Below, in pieces: positions 11,694 to 21,194 of a stretch of DNA of 64,000 nt. Location of the stretch: positions 14,328,607 to 14,392,606 of the forward strand of contig CM026568.1 in NCBI GenBank assembly GCA_015143295.1, written 5' to 3'. The position numbers and the translations under genes were made by a program. Positions within the stretch are counted from its first letter, which is position 1. Every line of letters begins with the position of its first letter. The notes under the pieces were generated by a model. That model was given only the letters and a program-made list of their open reading frames with translations, had not been told where the DNA came from and made no database searches. This stretch comes from Tetracentron sinense (lineage: Eukaryota > Streptophyta > Magnoliopsida > Trochodendrales > Trochodendraceae).

Positions 11694-11918
11694 GGGAATG
11701 GATTACCTCTGGCGGATGCCCAAGGCCCAGCCTCGGGCGTCCACACATCGCCTGCCATGTGGTGATAAAAGGGGGAGAAGTCATTTCATTTTCTCCCCTG
11801 ATTTTTGACTTCTTCCCAACTAATATCTTTCCCCCTTTTTATCACCACATGGCATGGCAGGTGATGTGTGGACACCTGAGGTTGGGCCTTGGGCATCGAC
11901 CAGAGGCAATCCGTTCCC
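11694..11918. mobile_element. MULE-type foldback MITE
   Basis: Long inverted arms of about 80 bp (left from GGGAATGGATTACCTCTGG, right ending in its near-complement) surround a short spacer. They are flanked by a perfect 9-bp target duplication TTCATTTTG at 11685-11693 and 11919-11927. A 9-bp TSD and long TIRs are typical of Mutator-like elements. No transposase. Open frames across it on both strands (11564-12007, 11786-12025) are consequences of the inverted repeat. Confidence 0.85.
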
Positions 11919-12496
11919 TTCATTTTGTTGCATTTGAAGTCTTTATGGGAATTCCAACCCAAGAGATGAACTGTGGCCATGAGTGTTGGAAGGTCAGGAT
12001 CAACTGATTTAACAGTTACAACCACCTCTTGGAAAGATCATGGCCTTCAGAAGTGCTAGTCACAGGGAAGAACACAAGGGATATGTTTCCGACGAAAAGC
12101 ACCATACATCTACTTCTCAAAAGAAAATGTATATTGTTAAATGATAGTTGTTGTTGCTATTAATCTCCCACTCTGGAAGGAACTATGCAGAAATTCAGAA
12201 AGACTGCGAAATCTCACGAAGTGTCTGTAGAATCCGAAGCTTACGAAAGGGGGGTTGATGATGACACTCTACATAGCAGTCATTGGCCCATAGCTATTAG
12301 CTTGCCATCCAGAGAAAACCCGAGTGTTAGAAAGAGAAAGAGAAGCTACAGACACCCGGACATGGAATCAAGATTTTGAGTAACCGACGTTAACAAGAAT
12401 AGGGACTCTGTTTTGCTTAGATTTTTCGTCAGTGGTGCATTTGGTTGATGGGGGGTGGGGGGGGTGGTGATTCTCCAATAACCATCAGCTTCTTGC

Positions 12497-12763
12497 GGCC
12501 TTGGATTGTCTCTGGCGAAGCCACCATAGAATAAGGGACATGTGGCATTAAAAATGAGAGAAGTCATTTCATTTTCTCCCCCATGATTTTGACTTCTCCC
12601 CACTTGATATCTCTTCTCTTTTATCTCAACACCTTATCGCCATGTGTTATATAGTATGTTGAGAAGTCAAAATCATAGGCCATGATTTTGATTTCTCCAC
12701 CACTTATCCCCTATTCTATGGTTGCCCAAGACAAGCCCTTTCTGGGCTTCGCCAGAGACAACC
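12497..12763. mobile_element. MULE-type MITE, left part (split by the gypsy element)
   Basis: The left end GGCCTTGGATTGTCTCTGGC is preceded by GCTTCTTGC (12488-12496). The complementary right arm runs to 12763, and its last few bases (CAAGGCC) lie beyond the gypsy insertion at 24570-24576. That tip is followed by ACTTCTTGC (24577-24585), an 8/9 match to the left flank. This is therefore a 9-bp-TSD MITE of about 274 bp, related by its TIR (GGATT.. CTCTGGC) to the one at 11694. The gypsy element landed inside its right TIR. Confidence 0.8.
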
Positions 12764-13659
12764 TGTGAGGGGAAAAATACCGGACGGACACGCGTCAGCA
12801 GCAGCTTCTTCCACGTTCTGGTTTCCCGATAGATGGTTGGAGCGGAGGGTGTGACACCCTGACCTGTACTCCGATGGTAAAGTCAGTAAGGGTAGAAGAT
12901 GATGAGCAGAAAATGCTAGAACTGTCACTGAAAAATACACGAGGCACTGGAGGCTCTTCACACGTATTCTCCGATCTAGGTCAGTCAACCAGTGTCCTGT
13001 GCACTAAAAATCACGGGGTTTTTATAGGGCAAGGGTTGGTATGGCCATCGATGACCATGGATGGCCTTTGGTGTACATACCACGTGATTTTGCACTCATT
13101 GCCAAACATCTTAGTCACAGTTGCCACCGGTTGCATCACACGTGAGAGTCTCCAAAAAGTCCAATCGGACGGGATTGGTCGGTACGCAGAAGTGACCAGC
13201 ATTAAATGCCAAGACAGTGCTTTCGGCACGAAACGGCGCGTTCGGCACGCTTGTCGGGATCTTGGATCGCCTCCTGATCACTTCCTCCTACGAGCCGGTC
13301 TCGTTGTTGACTTAAGCTCGGTTACGGCGTAGATGCCTTAAAACACAGCACGACATCGTTGTCGGTGAGACAACGGACTCGTTGTTCGCGTAACGACAGC
13401 GACGTTGTCAAGAGCACAACGTTCACGTTGTGCTCTCGACAACGAGCTCGTTGTCGAAGCCACAACGGAAACGTTGTTCTTCGTGAGAACAAAGATGTCG
13501 CAATGCGCACAACGGATCGTTGTACATCAGACAACGTGTGACCCTTATATTTTAAGCACGTGACCCCAACTCGTGAACACGTGTCACTTTCGTGAACAAA
13601 ACGACAAAAACGAGCTCGTCTCACAACGCTGAGCTGGTTTACGAATTTTACCCGTTACA
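12764..13659 (-). repeat. 3' LTR of the gypsy element
   Basis: 896 bp, matching 23669-24564 except for about seven substitutions (in the segments 12870-13070 and 13220-13230). The promoter-like TTTTTATA on + (TATAAAAA on -) is at 13019-13026. The U3 side (13350-13545) is packed with CAACG/CGTTG words, including a perfect 22-bp palindrome at 13436-13457 and an 11-bp-stem hairpin at 13411-13436. Open frames in the LTR (12874-13332, 13322-13624) are mirrored exactly in the other LTR and are not genes. Confidence 0.95.
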
Positions 13660-13672
13660 ATTTGCCCCTTTA
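13660..13672 (-). other. Polypurine tract
   Basis: On the minus strand TAAAGGGGCAAAT sits directly upstream of the 3' LTR start (TGTAACGGG). This is the expected position and composition for the plus-strand primer of reverse transcription. Confidence 0.75.
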
Positions 13673-13998
13673 TGATGCTTGGAACGTAGTTCGAAGCGTC
13701 ATAAACGAACAAAAAGATCATACCTGGCACCACTCCGGAAGGCGAAACGTTGCATGCTTTAAACGCTTATCGAGAAGGTCGACCGTTCACGCCAGCTGGT
13801 CACGCGTGCGAACCGTCGCGTCTCTTCAATGCGGACAGGCTGTCATCATCACCGATTTAAATTTCGAGAATGCTTTAATGACCCTGACGTTTATAATACT
13901 CGGTGAAAAGACGATCTTGCCACTGCTCTTAATTCCGTTGATACAGGTGTACGCCTCAGATGAAGGGTAGTGGTGTACTTTCGCAAGCCAGAGACGTC

Positions 13999-14005
13999 TA
14001 TAAAA
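13999..14005 (+). promoter_or_regulatory. TATA box of the antisense gene
   Basis: TATAAAA in the context 'gtcTATAAAAtccc', 259 bases upstream of the ATG at 14264. It points opposite to gag-pol. A TATAAA in the corresponding place in the second related element (63895-63900) supports a conserved internal antisense promoter. Confidence 0.55.
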
Positions 14006-14263
14006 TCCCATCGAATCCTCTCTCTCTCCCACCCTGTTTCATCAAGCACTGTTACTCTGTCGAATCCTCTTCTTGCCCGAAAGTTCATCTTCCTCAAGCT
14101 CTTCAACGATCTCTCTGAGTTCTTCGGTTCGGTACGCCCTTCACCCCTATCTCTTATTCTCTCTTACTGTTTTTCCATTTCTCTCTTCTCCGGTTCCCAG
14201 TGTGGTTTTGCTCTGCGCATACTCTTTTGTTCTTGTCCCTCTTTCCGATTTCTCCTTACCACC

Positions 14264-16807
14264 ATGGCTGCCAATGTCCCCGTAGAACCTGCTAGGATAG
14301 AGGAAGTTAGAGGCCCTTCTGATGACGAGGCCAGTTGCACAGGTAGCGCACCTCACGGTGCCTACATTGAAAAATCCTCAGTTCTGCGCCAATACCAGTT
14401 GGCGCATCTGAACCGTTATAGGGAACGTTTCGACTTCCCTTCCAATGTCAATCTCCACTTCAAGCGAGATGATGCCATCATAGATAGGCGCTCTGCCTGT
14501 ACCGTTGTCTATCTCTCCCAGCTTGAGGCTGGCCTTCGCTTCCCTCTTCATCCTGTCTTGGATGAAGTTCTGTCCACCCTGCAACTTGCACCGGGGCAAA
14601 TGCACCCGGGCTTCCACAAATACATGTCCATGATGATCAAATTCATCAAGGACGGGTACCCCATAGAGGCTAGGCATCTATTCCACTTCTGTCATGCCGT
14701 CAGATGCCGAGGCAATGACGACGGTCTGTATTCCTATTTTTCGTGGAACAAGAAACCCTACCATCCAGAGCTCGTCTCGGGCATCCTTGACAGAGAAAGG
14801 AAATGGAAAGCCACTCCTTTCGTTGTCTCTGGCGGCTGGAAGGCAGAGAATTCCTCGGTCCCCAACGTCTTCCGAGCGGAAGCAGGTATACCACTAGTCA
14901 TCCGTTGTCCGTTGTGCACCATCGTCCTGACTACGCTTTCGTTGTACGCTGTACCTTCTCATTGTACGTCCTGCTAACTTTCTCGTTGTACTAATTTTGC
15001 TTTTCCCGTGCGCAGTGGACCCAAAGAAATTTCCATACAAGAAGTTGACCTCAGAAGAAGAAGAACTTCTTACTGGTATCCGCCGTGCTCGAGGCGGGGA
15101 ATACATTAGGTGGAAACCACTCGAGCTCGTCACGCGGGCCTCCTCCAGCAACCCAGCAACTACTCAACAACAGCAACAGGGCGCCTCCCCCTCCGTACCT
15201 TCACCGTTCCCTCACCTACCCGAAGAAGAAGAAGAAGCAATGGCCGACTCAAACCCACCACCGCTAAGCAGGAAGCCGAGGTCTGCTCGCCCTGCAGTCC
15301 AGCCGCCTCCACCGCCACCACTGCCGAAGAAGAAGAAGAACCATTCTTCCAAGGGTACAGCGCCTGCTGACCCGAAGAGAAAGATGGCCGCCCCGACCGA
15401 GTACGAGGCCAGGAAGAAGGCCAAGGCGGACAAACGCCTGGAAAAAGAGGTCGTGGTCATTGCTGCTCCCTCTTCCGTCCCTACCGCTCCTCCAACAAGT
15501 CCAGGAGCCGAGGCGACAACGGCAGTGCCCGAGGTTAGCTCAGCGCCTGCCCCTTCTCGAGCTGCTGCTGCCCCAGCCAGTACGAGCTCCGCTGTCGTTG
15601 CCTTGGCTGCAACGGAAACTGGCACGACGAGTCTCCCGGCCAGTATGCTGCCGACCTCCGCTCCGGACTGGTCACCCGACTTCACTCGGTTCGGGGTGCC
15701 GACCGTGATTGAATCGGCGAAGAACTCGGGGACGGTTGCCCAAGCTCTGACTCATGCGATGAGGCTTCCCCGGGACATCGCTGAGGTCGGCCAACTCCAC
15801 TTAGCCGACCTGTCCTACGCCGCCTGTCAGTCCGTGGCAACAGTAAGCTTCTCCCTCCCTCGTCTCCTACCTCAATTGTTTTGAAATACTACTTCTTGTT
15901 GTGCTAACGCCCAGACATCTCTTTGCAGATGAACGCGCTCGTGCAAGAGCTCTGCGATCGCAGCCAGGAAAAATACACTCAGCTGCGAGACGGGATCAAC
16001 TACTGGAGAGACAGGACGGAGACGCTGGAGAAGACTCTTGTTGAGGAGAGACTCAGGGCAGACTTCGATCTGTCTCAAGCCAAGGCTGACACGACTCGTG
16101 CTGAGGTAAGGCTAGGCACTGCCACCAAGGTTCGGGAAAAGGCCGAAGCTGAGGCACGAGCAGCAAAGGAGGCCGAAAAGAAGGCCAAGCAAGAGACAGA
16201 GAATGCTGTTGTTCGCATCAGCGAGCTGGAGCATGTCTCCCAAGCCTTGGGTAGACAACTGGAGGAAATTGAGGCAGCCAGGTCGGCACTGGCGGAGGAG
16301 CTCGAGGAGGCCAAGAAAATTCAGGAGGACACCGAGAGGTCCGTGACCCTGAGACTGCAGCAGTACTACCAGTCTCAGCTGGACACGCTCTTGGATGAAG
16401 ATCGTGCTGAGACCGAGAAAGAGGTTCTCGACTCGCTTCGCCAGCAAGGCCGCCTGAAGGAAGACAATGAAGAGGACGCCACCACGTTCTCCGAGCTTCA
16501 GAGCAAAGAACTGATCGAGCTCGACAACGAGCCCGAGGTGCAAGGCGTCGAGTTGCCTCACTTTCTTGAAGGTCCTGCACCCCTCCCTGCCGAGCCGTAC
16601 TCCGAGTCTGCTGCTCCAGAGCTTCCCCTGCTGCCGATGAAGTTACTCCGGTGGAAGCCCCTACTGCTGAAGCCTCTACCCCTGCCCCTACTACAACGGC
16701 AACGGAGGCTGACCTTGAGCTCGTCTGAACTGTTGTCCCTCCGATCTCCTGTTCTTCTGATCCCTTGCCCCTTTCTATGCTTCTGCTCCTTTCTTTTGTT
16801 GATGTAA
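14264..16807 (+). CDS. Antisense three-exon gene of the gypsy element (PF04195-like domain plus coiled coil)
   Basis: The gene lies between integrase and the 3' LTR and runs opposite to gag-pol. Proposed exons are 14264-14885, 15016-15842 and 15929-16807, all with GT-AG introns (130 and 86 bp) and with reading phase preserved. The start ATG is in an ACCATGG context. Exon 1 encodes a globular segment with the phrase LEAGLRFPLHPVLDEVLSTL and, later, HPGFHKYMSMMIKFIKDG. These resemble the 'putative gypsy type transposon' domain (PF04195) known from extra ORFs of Tat-lineage elements. Exon 2 is proline/alanine-rich with KKKK basic stretches. Exon 3 is a long Glu/Ala coiled coil. The joined product would be about 775 residues. 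Near 16619 one base appears to be missing: the upstream Ala/Pro/Thr-type composition continues in another frame to a TGA at 16728-16730, while this frame becomes Leu-rich. The protein's function is unknown. The family and splice model are inferences. Confidence 0.7.
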
Positions 16808-17089
16808 ATTCTCCCTTCTCCCTTTATGGGAGTTTCTGACTGTAATTGCCCAGAAATGGGCTTTTGACATGAATGGATCGCTCTTCTCTTATTTATTCGT
16901 GCTTGCACTTCTTTTCACCTCGTAGCGTAGTACGATGCATGCACACAGAATAAGAAAGAAAACACAACGTGAGTAGCTGAATGATTTTTCACAGTCCACT
17001 GTACCGATGTTAAGGCGGTACTTCGCTATGTGAACGTTCGGATATTCGCGAAATTATAACTGTTGTATACCAAATAAACTATTTTGACC

Positions 17090-17465
17090 AAAACACTATG
17101 AGCAAAACACTATGAGTAGAATGTCATGGTCAAAGCACAACGAACAAAACACTACGAGCAAGCACTACGAGCAAAGCACTACGAGCAAAGAAATATGAGC
17201 AAAGCACTATGGGCAAAGCACTATGGGCAAAGCACTATGAGCAAAGCACTACGATCGTTCGCTATGAGCTTTCACCATGAGCAAACACTATGACCAAAGC
17301 GCCATGATCTAACACCCCGAGCAAGCACTATGATCGTTCGCTATGAGCTTTCACCATGAGCAAACACTACGACCAAAGCGCCATGATCTAACACCCCGAG
17401 CAAGCACTATGATCGTTCGCTATGAGCTTTCACCATGAGCAAACACTACGAGCGAGCACTGATCC
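17090..17465. repeat. Tandem repeats in the 3' untranslated part of the gypsy element
   Basis: A 14-16-bp unit (AGCAAAGCACTATG and variants) runs from about 17095 to 17250. It is followed by a 79-bp unit starting at 17253, 17332 and 17411 (landmark GATCGTTCGCTATGAG), the last copy partial. Tandem repeats in this position are established for Tat/Ogre-type elements and are thought to seed satellites. Confidence 0.85.
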
Positions 17466-17828
17466 AGATACATCATTTGCGCAGTTCATTGTGAACGTAA
17501 TCTGACAACTAAAATTTATGAGACGAAGGCAACGTAACCCAGTTCCGAAACACATGCTCAGAGGATGTCACTAGGATAAGCCACTAGATTTGCTCAGATG
17601 ACATCCTTATATAAGCCACTCGTGTTCGTTGTGAGTACGTTGTTCGGTCAAAAACTTTACTTGAATTACTTGCAAAATATTCACAACATTACACTGATGA
17701 ACTAAATAGAGAATAGCATAAACAATGGGCAGGCACAAATCACATGTTGAAATATGGACACTATGATTATGTAAAATCGTTGAAAACTGGTAATCACGAC
17801 GATGTATGGAAACATCATTTCACAGATT

Positions 17829-19178
17829 CTATTGAAAGAATTGTCTCAGATTCATGATGTTCCAAGATTTCGAGATGAGGTTACCTTGCAAGTCTTTCAA
17901 GTAGCAGACTCCAGGACTTCCCAATCGTTCCACGATATAAGGCCCTTCCCAGTTTGGTCCCAACTTGCCACTGTTAAGTTCTCTTGTGTTCTGGAACACT
18001 CTTCGGAGGACGAGGTCACTGACTTGCAGCACTCTCCGTTGTACTTTCTTGTTGTAGGCCTTCCTTAATCGCTGCTGATATCTCCTCATTTGAATACTGG
18101 CATCTTCTCGCTTCTCTTCTAGCAGATCAAGATGAATAGCCATGAGCTCTGCGTTCTGATCTTTCTCTCCATCCTTCTTCTTGCTGTGCCAAGAGCGCAC
18201 TGTAGGCAAACTGATCTCTGTAGGAATGACAGCCTCCATGCCATACGCTAGAGAGAAGGGAGTTTCACTGGTAGGGCTCCTTGGAGTCGTTCTGTACCCC
18301 CACAAAACGTTGTGCAGCTCGGCGGCCCACTTCCCCTTCGAATCTTCCAATCTTCTCTTCAAGGCATTGAGAATGTTCTTGTTGGCTGCCTCGGCTAAAC
18401 CATTCCCCTGAGGATAATATGGGGAAGAGAAGACATGCTTGATCTTCAACTCGCTGCAAAAGTCGGCCATTATACGTCCTGAGAACTGCTTCCCGTTGTC
18501 AGATATGATGGACTGCGGTATGCCAAACCTACAGATGATATGCTCCCACAAGAATTTCTTCACTTCTTGCTCCCTGATACGTGCAAGGGGAACAGCTTCA
18601 ATCCACCGTGAGAAGTAGTCAGTTGCCACTAAAAGAAAGATCAGATTCCCTGGAGCCCTCGGGAAAGGTCCCATAATGTCAAGTCCCCACCGTGCAAATG
18701 GCCAAGGCTGCGATACGGTGCTGAGCTCTTGAGCTGGAGCGTGAATCAGTCGAGCAAACCGCTGGCACTGGCTGCACCTCTTCACATACTTCTGAGCATC
18801 AGCCTGCATGTAAGGCCAGAAGTAGCCTTGTCCCAGAGCTCGATGGGCAATGGTCCTCCCGCCCGAATGAATACCACATATACCTTCATGCAGCTCAGCA
18901 AGTACTCCCTCCACGTCTACGGGATGAACACACTTCAGTAGAGGTCCGCCAAAAGATTTCCTGTACAACTCTCCTTGTACCAAGGTATAACGAGATACTT
19001 TTGACTGAATGCGCCTTGACTCCTTCACGCTGATAGGGAGAACTCCGTCCTTTAGATAAGCCACCAACCCTGTCATCCAGCTCGGGACTTGATTGACAAA
19101 GAACACTTCTCGTTGTGCCTGAAGAGTTATCGAGGGATACTCTTGGAACTCCATCAGAATAGCCTTAGGTTCGTCAGC
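17829..19178 (-). pseudogene. Integrase part of pol (downstream of a premature stop)
   Basis: An open frame in the same phase as RT-RNase H. The first clear ATG is at 19154 and the stop at 17829-17831. The zinc-binding HHCC motif is visible (HEGICGIHSGGRTIAH ... CSQCQRF). It is followed by the catalytic core: D in WGLDIMGPFP, D in SDNGKQFSG and the downstream E in AEAANKNILNAL. The C-terminal part (VLRRVFQNTRELNSGKLGPNWEGPY) is the usual gypsy integrase C-terminal domain. It is separated from RNase H by a single UAG at 19179-19181 that lacks a readthrough context, so in this copy it is probably not made. Confidence 0.85.
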
Positions 19179-21191
19179 CTACACCATGGAAGCCAAATAC
19201 GCCAAAGCGTCAGCATGCCTGTTCTCGTCTCTTCGGGTATGCCTGATCTCCACAACGATGAATGTTTCACATAACGAACGAACGAGAGTAGCATACTGCT
19301 TCATCCGGTCGTCCTTGCATTCATAAACACCATTCACCTGGTTCACCACGAGCTGTGAATCACAAAACACTCTCAACGTGGAGACCCGCAGTTCTCGTGC
19401 GCTCTCCAACCCAAGGAGCAAGGCTTCGTACTCAGCTTCGTTGTTAGAGGCAGTGAACCCGAGGCGTGACATCTTCTGAACTTTGATGTTGTCCGGGCTT
19501 ATAAGCACAATACCCAGTCCCGCACCACTGAAATTGGAAGACCCGTCCACGTACAACAGCCAACCGCTCCACTCTGACGATTCGACCCCCTCCACAACGG
19601 CGTCTCCGTTGTCAACTTCAATTGGGAGCTCCCGAAGATTAACAATCACATCCTCTGCCTCCTCCTCCACAGGAAAGTCAGAAAGAAACCCCGCCATTGC
19701 TTGCCCCTTCTCTGAACTCCTGGCCCGGTACTGGATATCGAACTCGCTCAGAGCTACGGCCCACTTTGACATCCTCCCCGCCAGCTCGGGTCGTCCCAGC
19801 ACGACTTTCAAAGGATACGTTGTGATGACAACGATAGAATGAGCGTGAAAGTACGGCCGAAGCTTTTCTGCAGAAAAGACAAGAGCCAGACACACCTTCT
19901 CGAGCTTGCTATAGTTGCACTCTGCCTTGAGAAAGGTCTTGCTGATGAAGTAGACAGGCTTCTCCACGCCATCACAGCTTCTCACTAGGACGGAACCAAG
20001 GGCTTGCTCTGAAACAGACAAATAGAGATATAAGACTTCACCTGGCTCTGGCACCGAGAGGATAGGAGTTGACCCTAAATATTCTTTCAAGGCAAGAAAA
20101 GCTCGGGAACACTCCGGAGTCCATGCGAAAATGGAGTCCTTCCTCAGCAGCTCGAACAGAGGTTTGCAACGATCGGATGACTTGGAGATAAACCGGTTGA
20201 GCGCAGCAATCCGACCTGTCAGCTTCTGAATCTCCTTCTTCGACTTGGGTTCTGGCATGTCCAGCAAAGCACGGATCTGAGATGGATTAGCTTCAATCCC
20301 CCGCTGACTCACAAGGTAACCCAAAAATTTCCCCGAGGTAACCCCAAAGGTGCACTTCTCTGGGTTAATCTTCAGATTGAAAGATCGCAGCACAGCGAAA
20401 GGCTCAGCAAGGTCCGCCACCAGAGTACCTCGTACTCGACTCTTCACAACGATATCGTCGATGTACACTTCAACCGTCTTGCCAAGGAGCGACCCGAACA
20501 TGAGATTCATTAGACGTTGATAGGTGGCACCTGCATTCTTCAAGCCAAAAGGCATCACCCGATAACAGAACAAACCTCGCTCCGTTATGAAGGTGGTCTT
20601 CTCTCGATCTGCTTCCGCCAGGAGGATCTGGTTATAACCCGAATAGCCATCCATGAAGGATAACATCTCGTGGCCGGCAGTGGCATTGATGAGCCTGTCT
20701 ATCCTTGGCATGGGAAAAAAGTCCTTGGGGCACGCCTTATTGACACCAGTGAAGTCAATGCAGACTCTCACCTTCCCGTTCTTCTTAGGCACAGCCACAA
20801 CATTGGCTATCCAATCAGGGTATTGCACCTCCTGAATGAACCCAAACTGGATCAGCTTGTCAATCTCCTCATTCACTGCATCATGATAAGCTGGAGCAAG
20901 CCTCCGAGGTTTCTGCTTCACTGGAGGGATGGCAGGATCAGCATTGAGGTGATGGCAGATAACGTTCGGATCGATGCCAGTCATATCTTTGTGAGACCAT
21001 GCAAAGACATCGAGATTCTCCCTAAGAAAATTCAGCAACTCGAGCTCCTCCTCCGTTGTCAAGCTCGTCCCGATCTGTAACACCTTTGGCTCTTCTTCCG
21101 TTCCCAAATTGACAGCTTTTGTGGGCTCAACGGAAGGTCTGCACAACGATGCCTCCGAGCTATCTTCTACAACGGGAACGACCTGTAACTG
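19179..21191 (-). CDS. Reverse transcriptase-RNase H part of pol
   Basis: Continues in frame directly after the gag-pro UAG. RT motifs visible are MPFGLKNAGATYQRLMN and the catalytic YIDDIVVKS. The RT/RNase H connection region with NPEKCTFGVTSGKFLGYLVS and an RNase H domain starting LLYVDGSSNFSGAGLGI follow, including the D in FCDSQLVVNQV. The order RT-RNase H-integrase is Ty3/gypsy. There is no separate credible start codon near 21190, so expression would depend on readthrough of the UAG at 21192-21194. The frame ends at a UAG (19179-19181) a few residues after RNase H. Confidence 0.9.
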   Translation of the reverse strand, partial: QLQVVPVVEDSSEASLCRPSVEPTKAVNLGTEEEPKVLQIGTSLTTEEELELLNFLRENLDVFAWSHKDMTGIDPNVICHHLNADPAIPPVKQKPRRLAPAYHDAVNEEIDKLIQFGFIQEVQYPDWIANVVAVPKKNGKVRVCIDFTGVNKACPKDFFPMPRIDRLINATAGHEMLSFMDGYSGYNQILLAEADREKTTFITERGLFCYRVMPFGLKNAGATYQRLMNLMFGSLLGKTVEVYIDDIVVKSRVRGTLVADLAEPFAVLRSFNLKINPEKCTFGVTSGKFLGYLVSQRGIEANPSQIRALLDMPEPKSKKEIQKLTGRIAALNRFISKSSDRCKPLFELLRKDSIFAWTPECSRAFLALKEYLGSTPILSVPEPGEVLYLYLSVSEQALGSVLVRSCDGVEKPVYFISKTFLKAECNYSKLEKVCLALVFSAEKLRPYFHAHSIVVITTYPLKVVLGRPELAGRMSKWAVALSEFDIQYRARSSEKGQAMAGFLSDFPVEEEAEDVIVNLRELPIEVDNGDAVVEGVESSEWSGWLLYVDGSSNFSGAGLGIVLISPDNIKVQKMSRLGFTASNNEAEYEALLLGLESARELRVSTLRVFCDSQLVVNQVNGVYECKDDRMKQYATLVRSLCETFIVVEIRHTRRDENRHADALAYLASMV

Positions 21192-21194
21192 CTA
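21186..21194 (-). promoter_or_regulatory. Stop-codon readthrough context (UAG CARYYA)
   Basis: The gag-pro stop codon and its downstream bases read TAG CAG TTA CAG. CAG TTA fits the CARYYA hexamer known to promote UAG readthrough in tobamoviruses and used in the soybean SIRE1 retroelement. The frame continues open and in phase into RT, with no frameshift needed. That such readthrough operates here is an inference from the motif and the frame. Confidence 0.7.

Noticed and set aside
12874..13624. Open frames on both strands with exact counterparts at 23779-24529
   Set aside because: They lie in the LTRs and are duplicated because the LTRs are near-identical; no gene features.
15212..15685. Gly/Ala-rich minus-strand frame opposite the antisense gene
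   Set aside because: Mirror of a Pro/Ala-rich exon; no family and no start context.
5221..17465. CRISPR-like arrays
   Set aside because: The tandem blocks have no unique spacers between constant short repeats, and the genome is eukaryotic.
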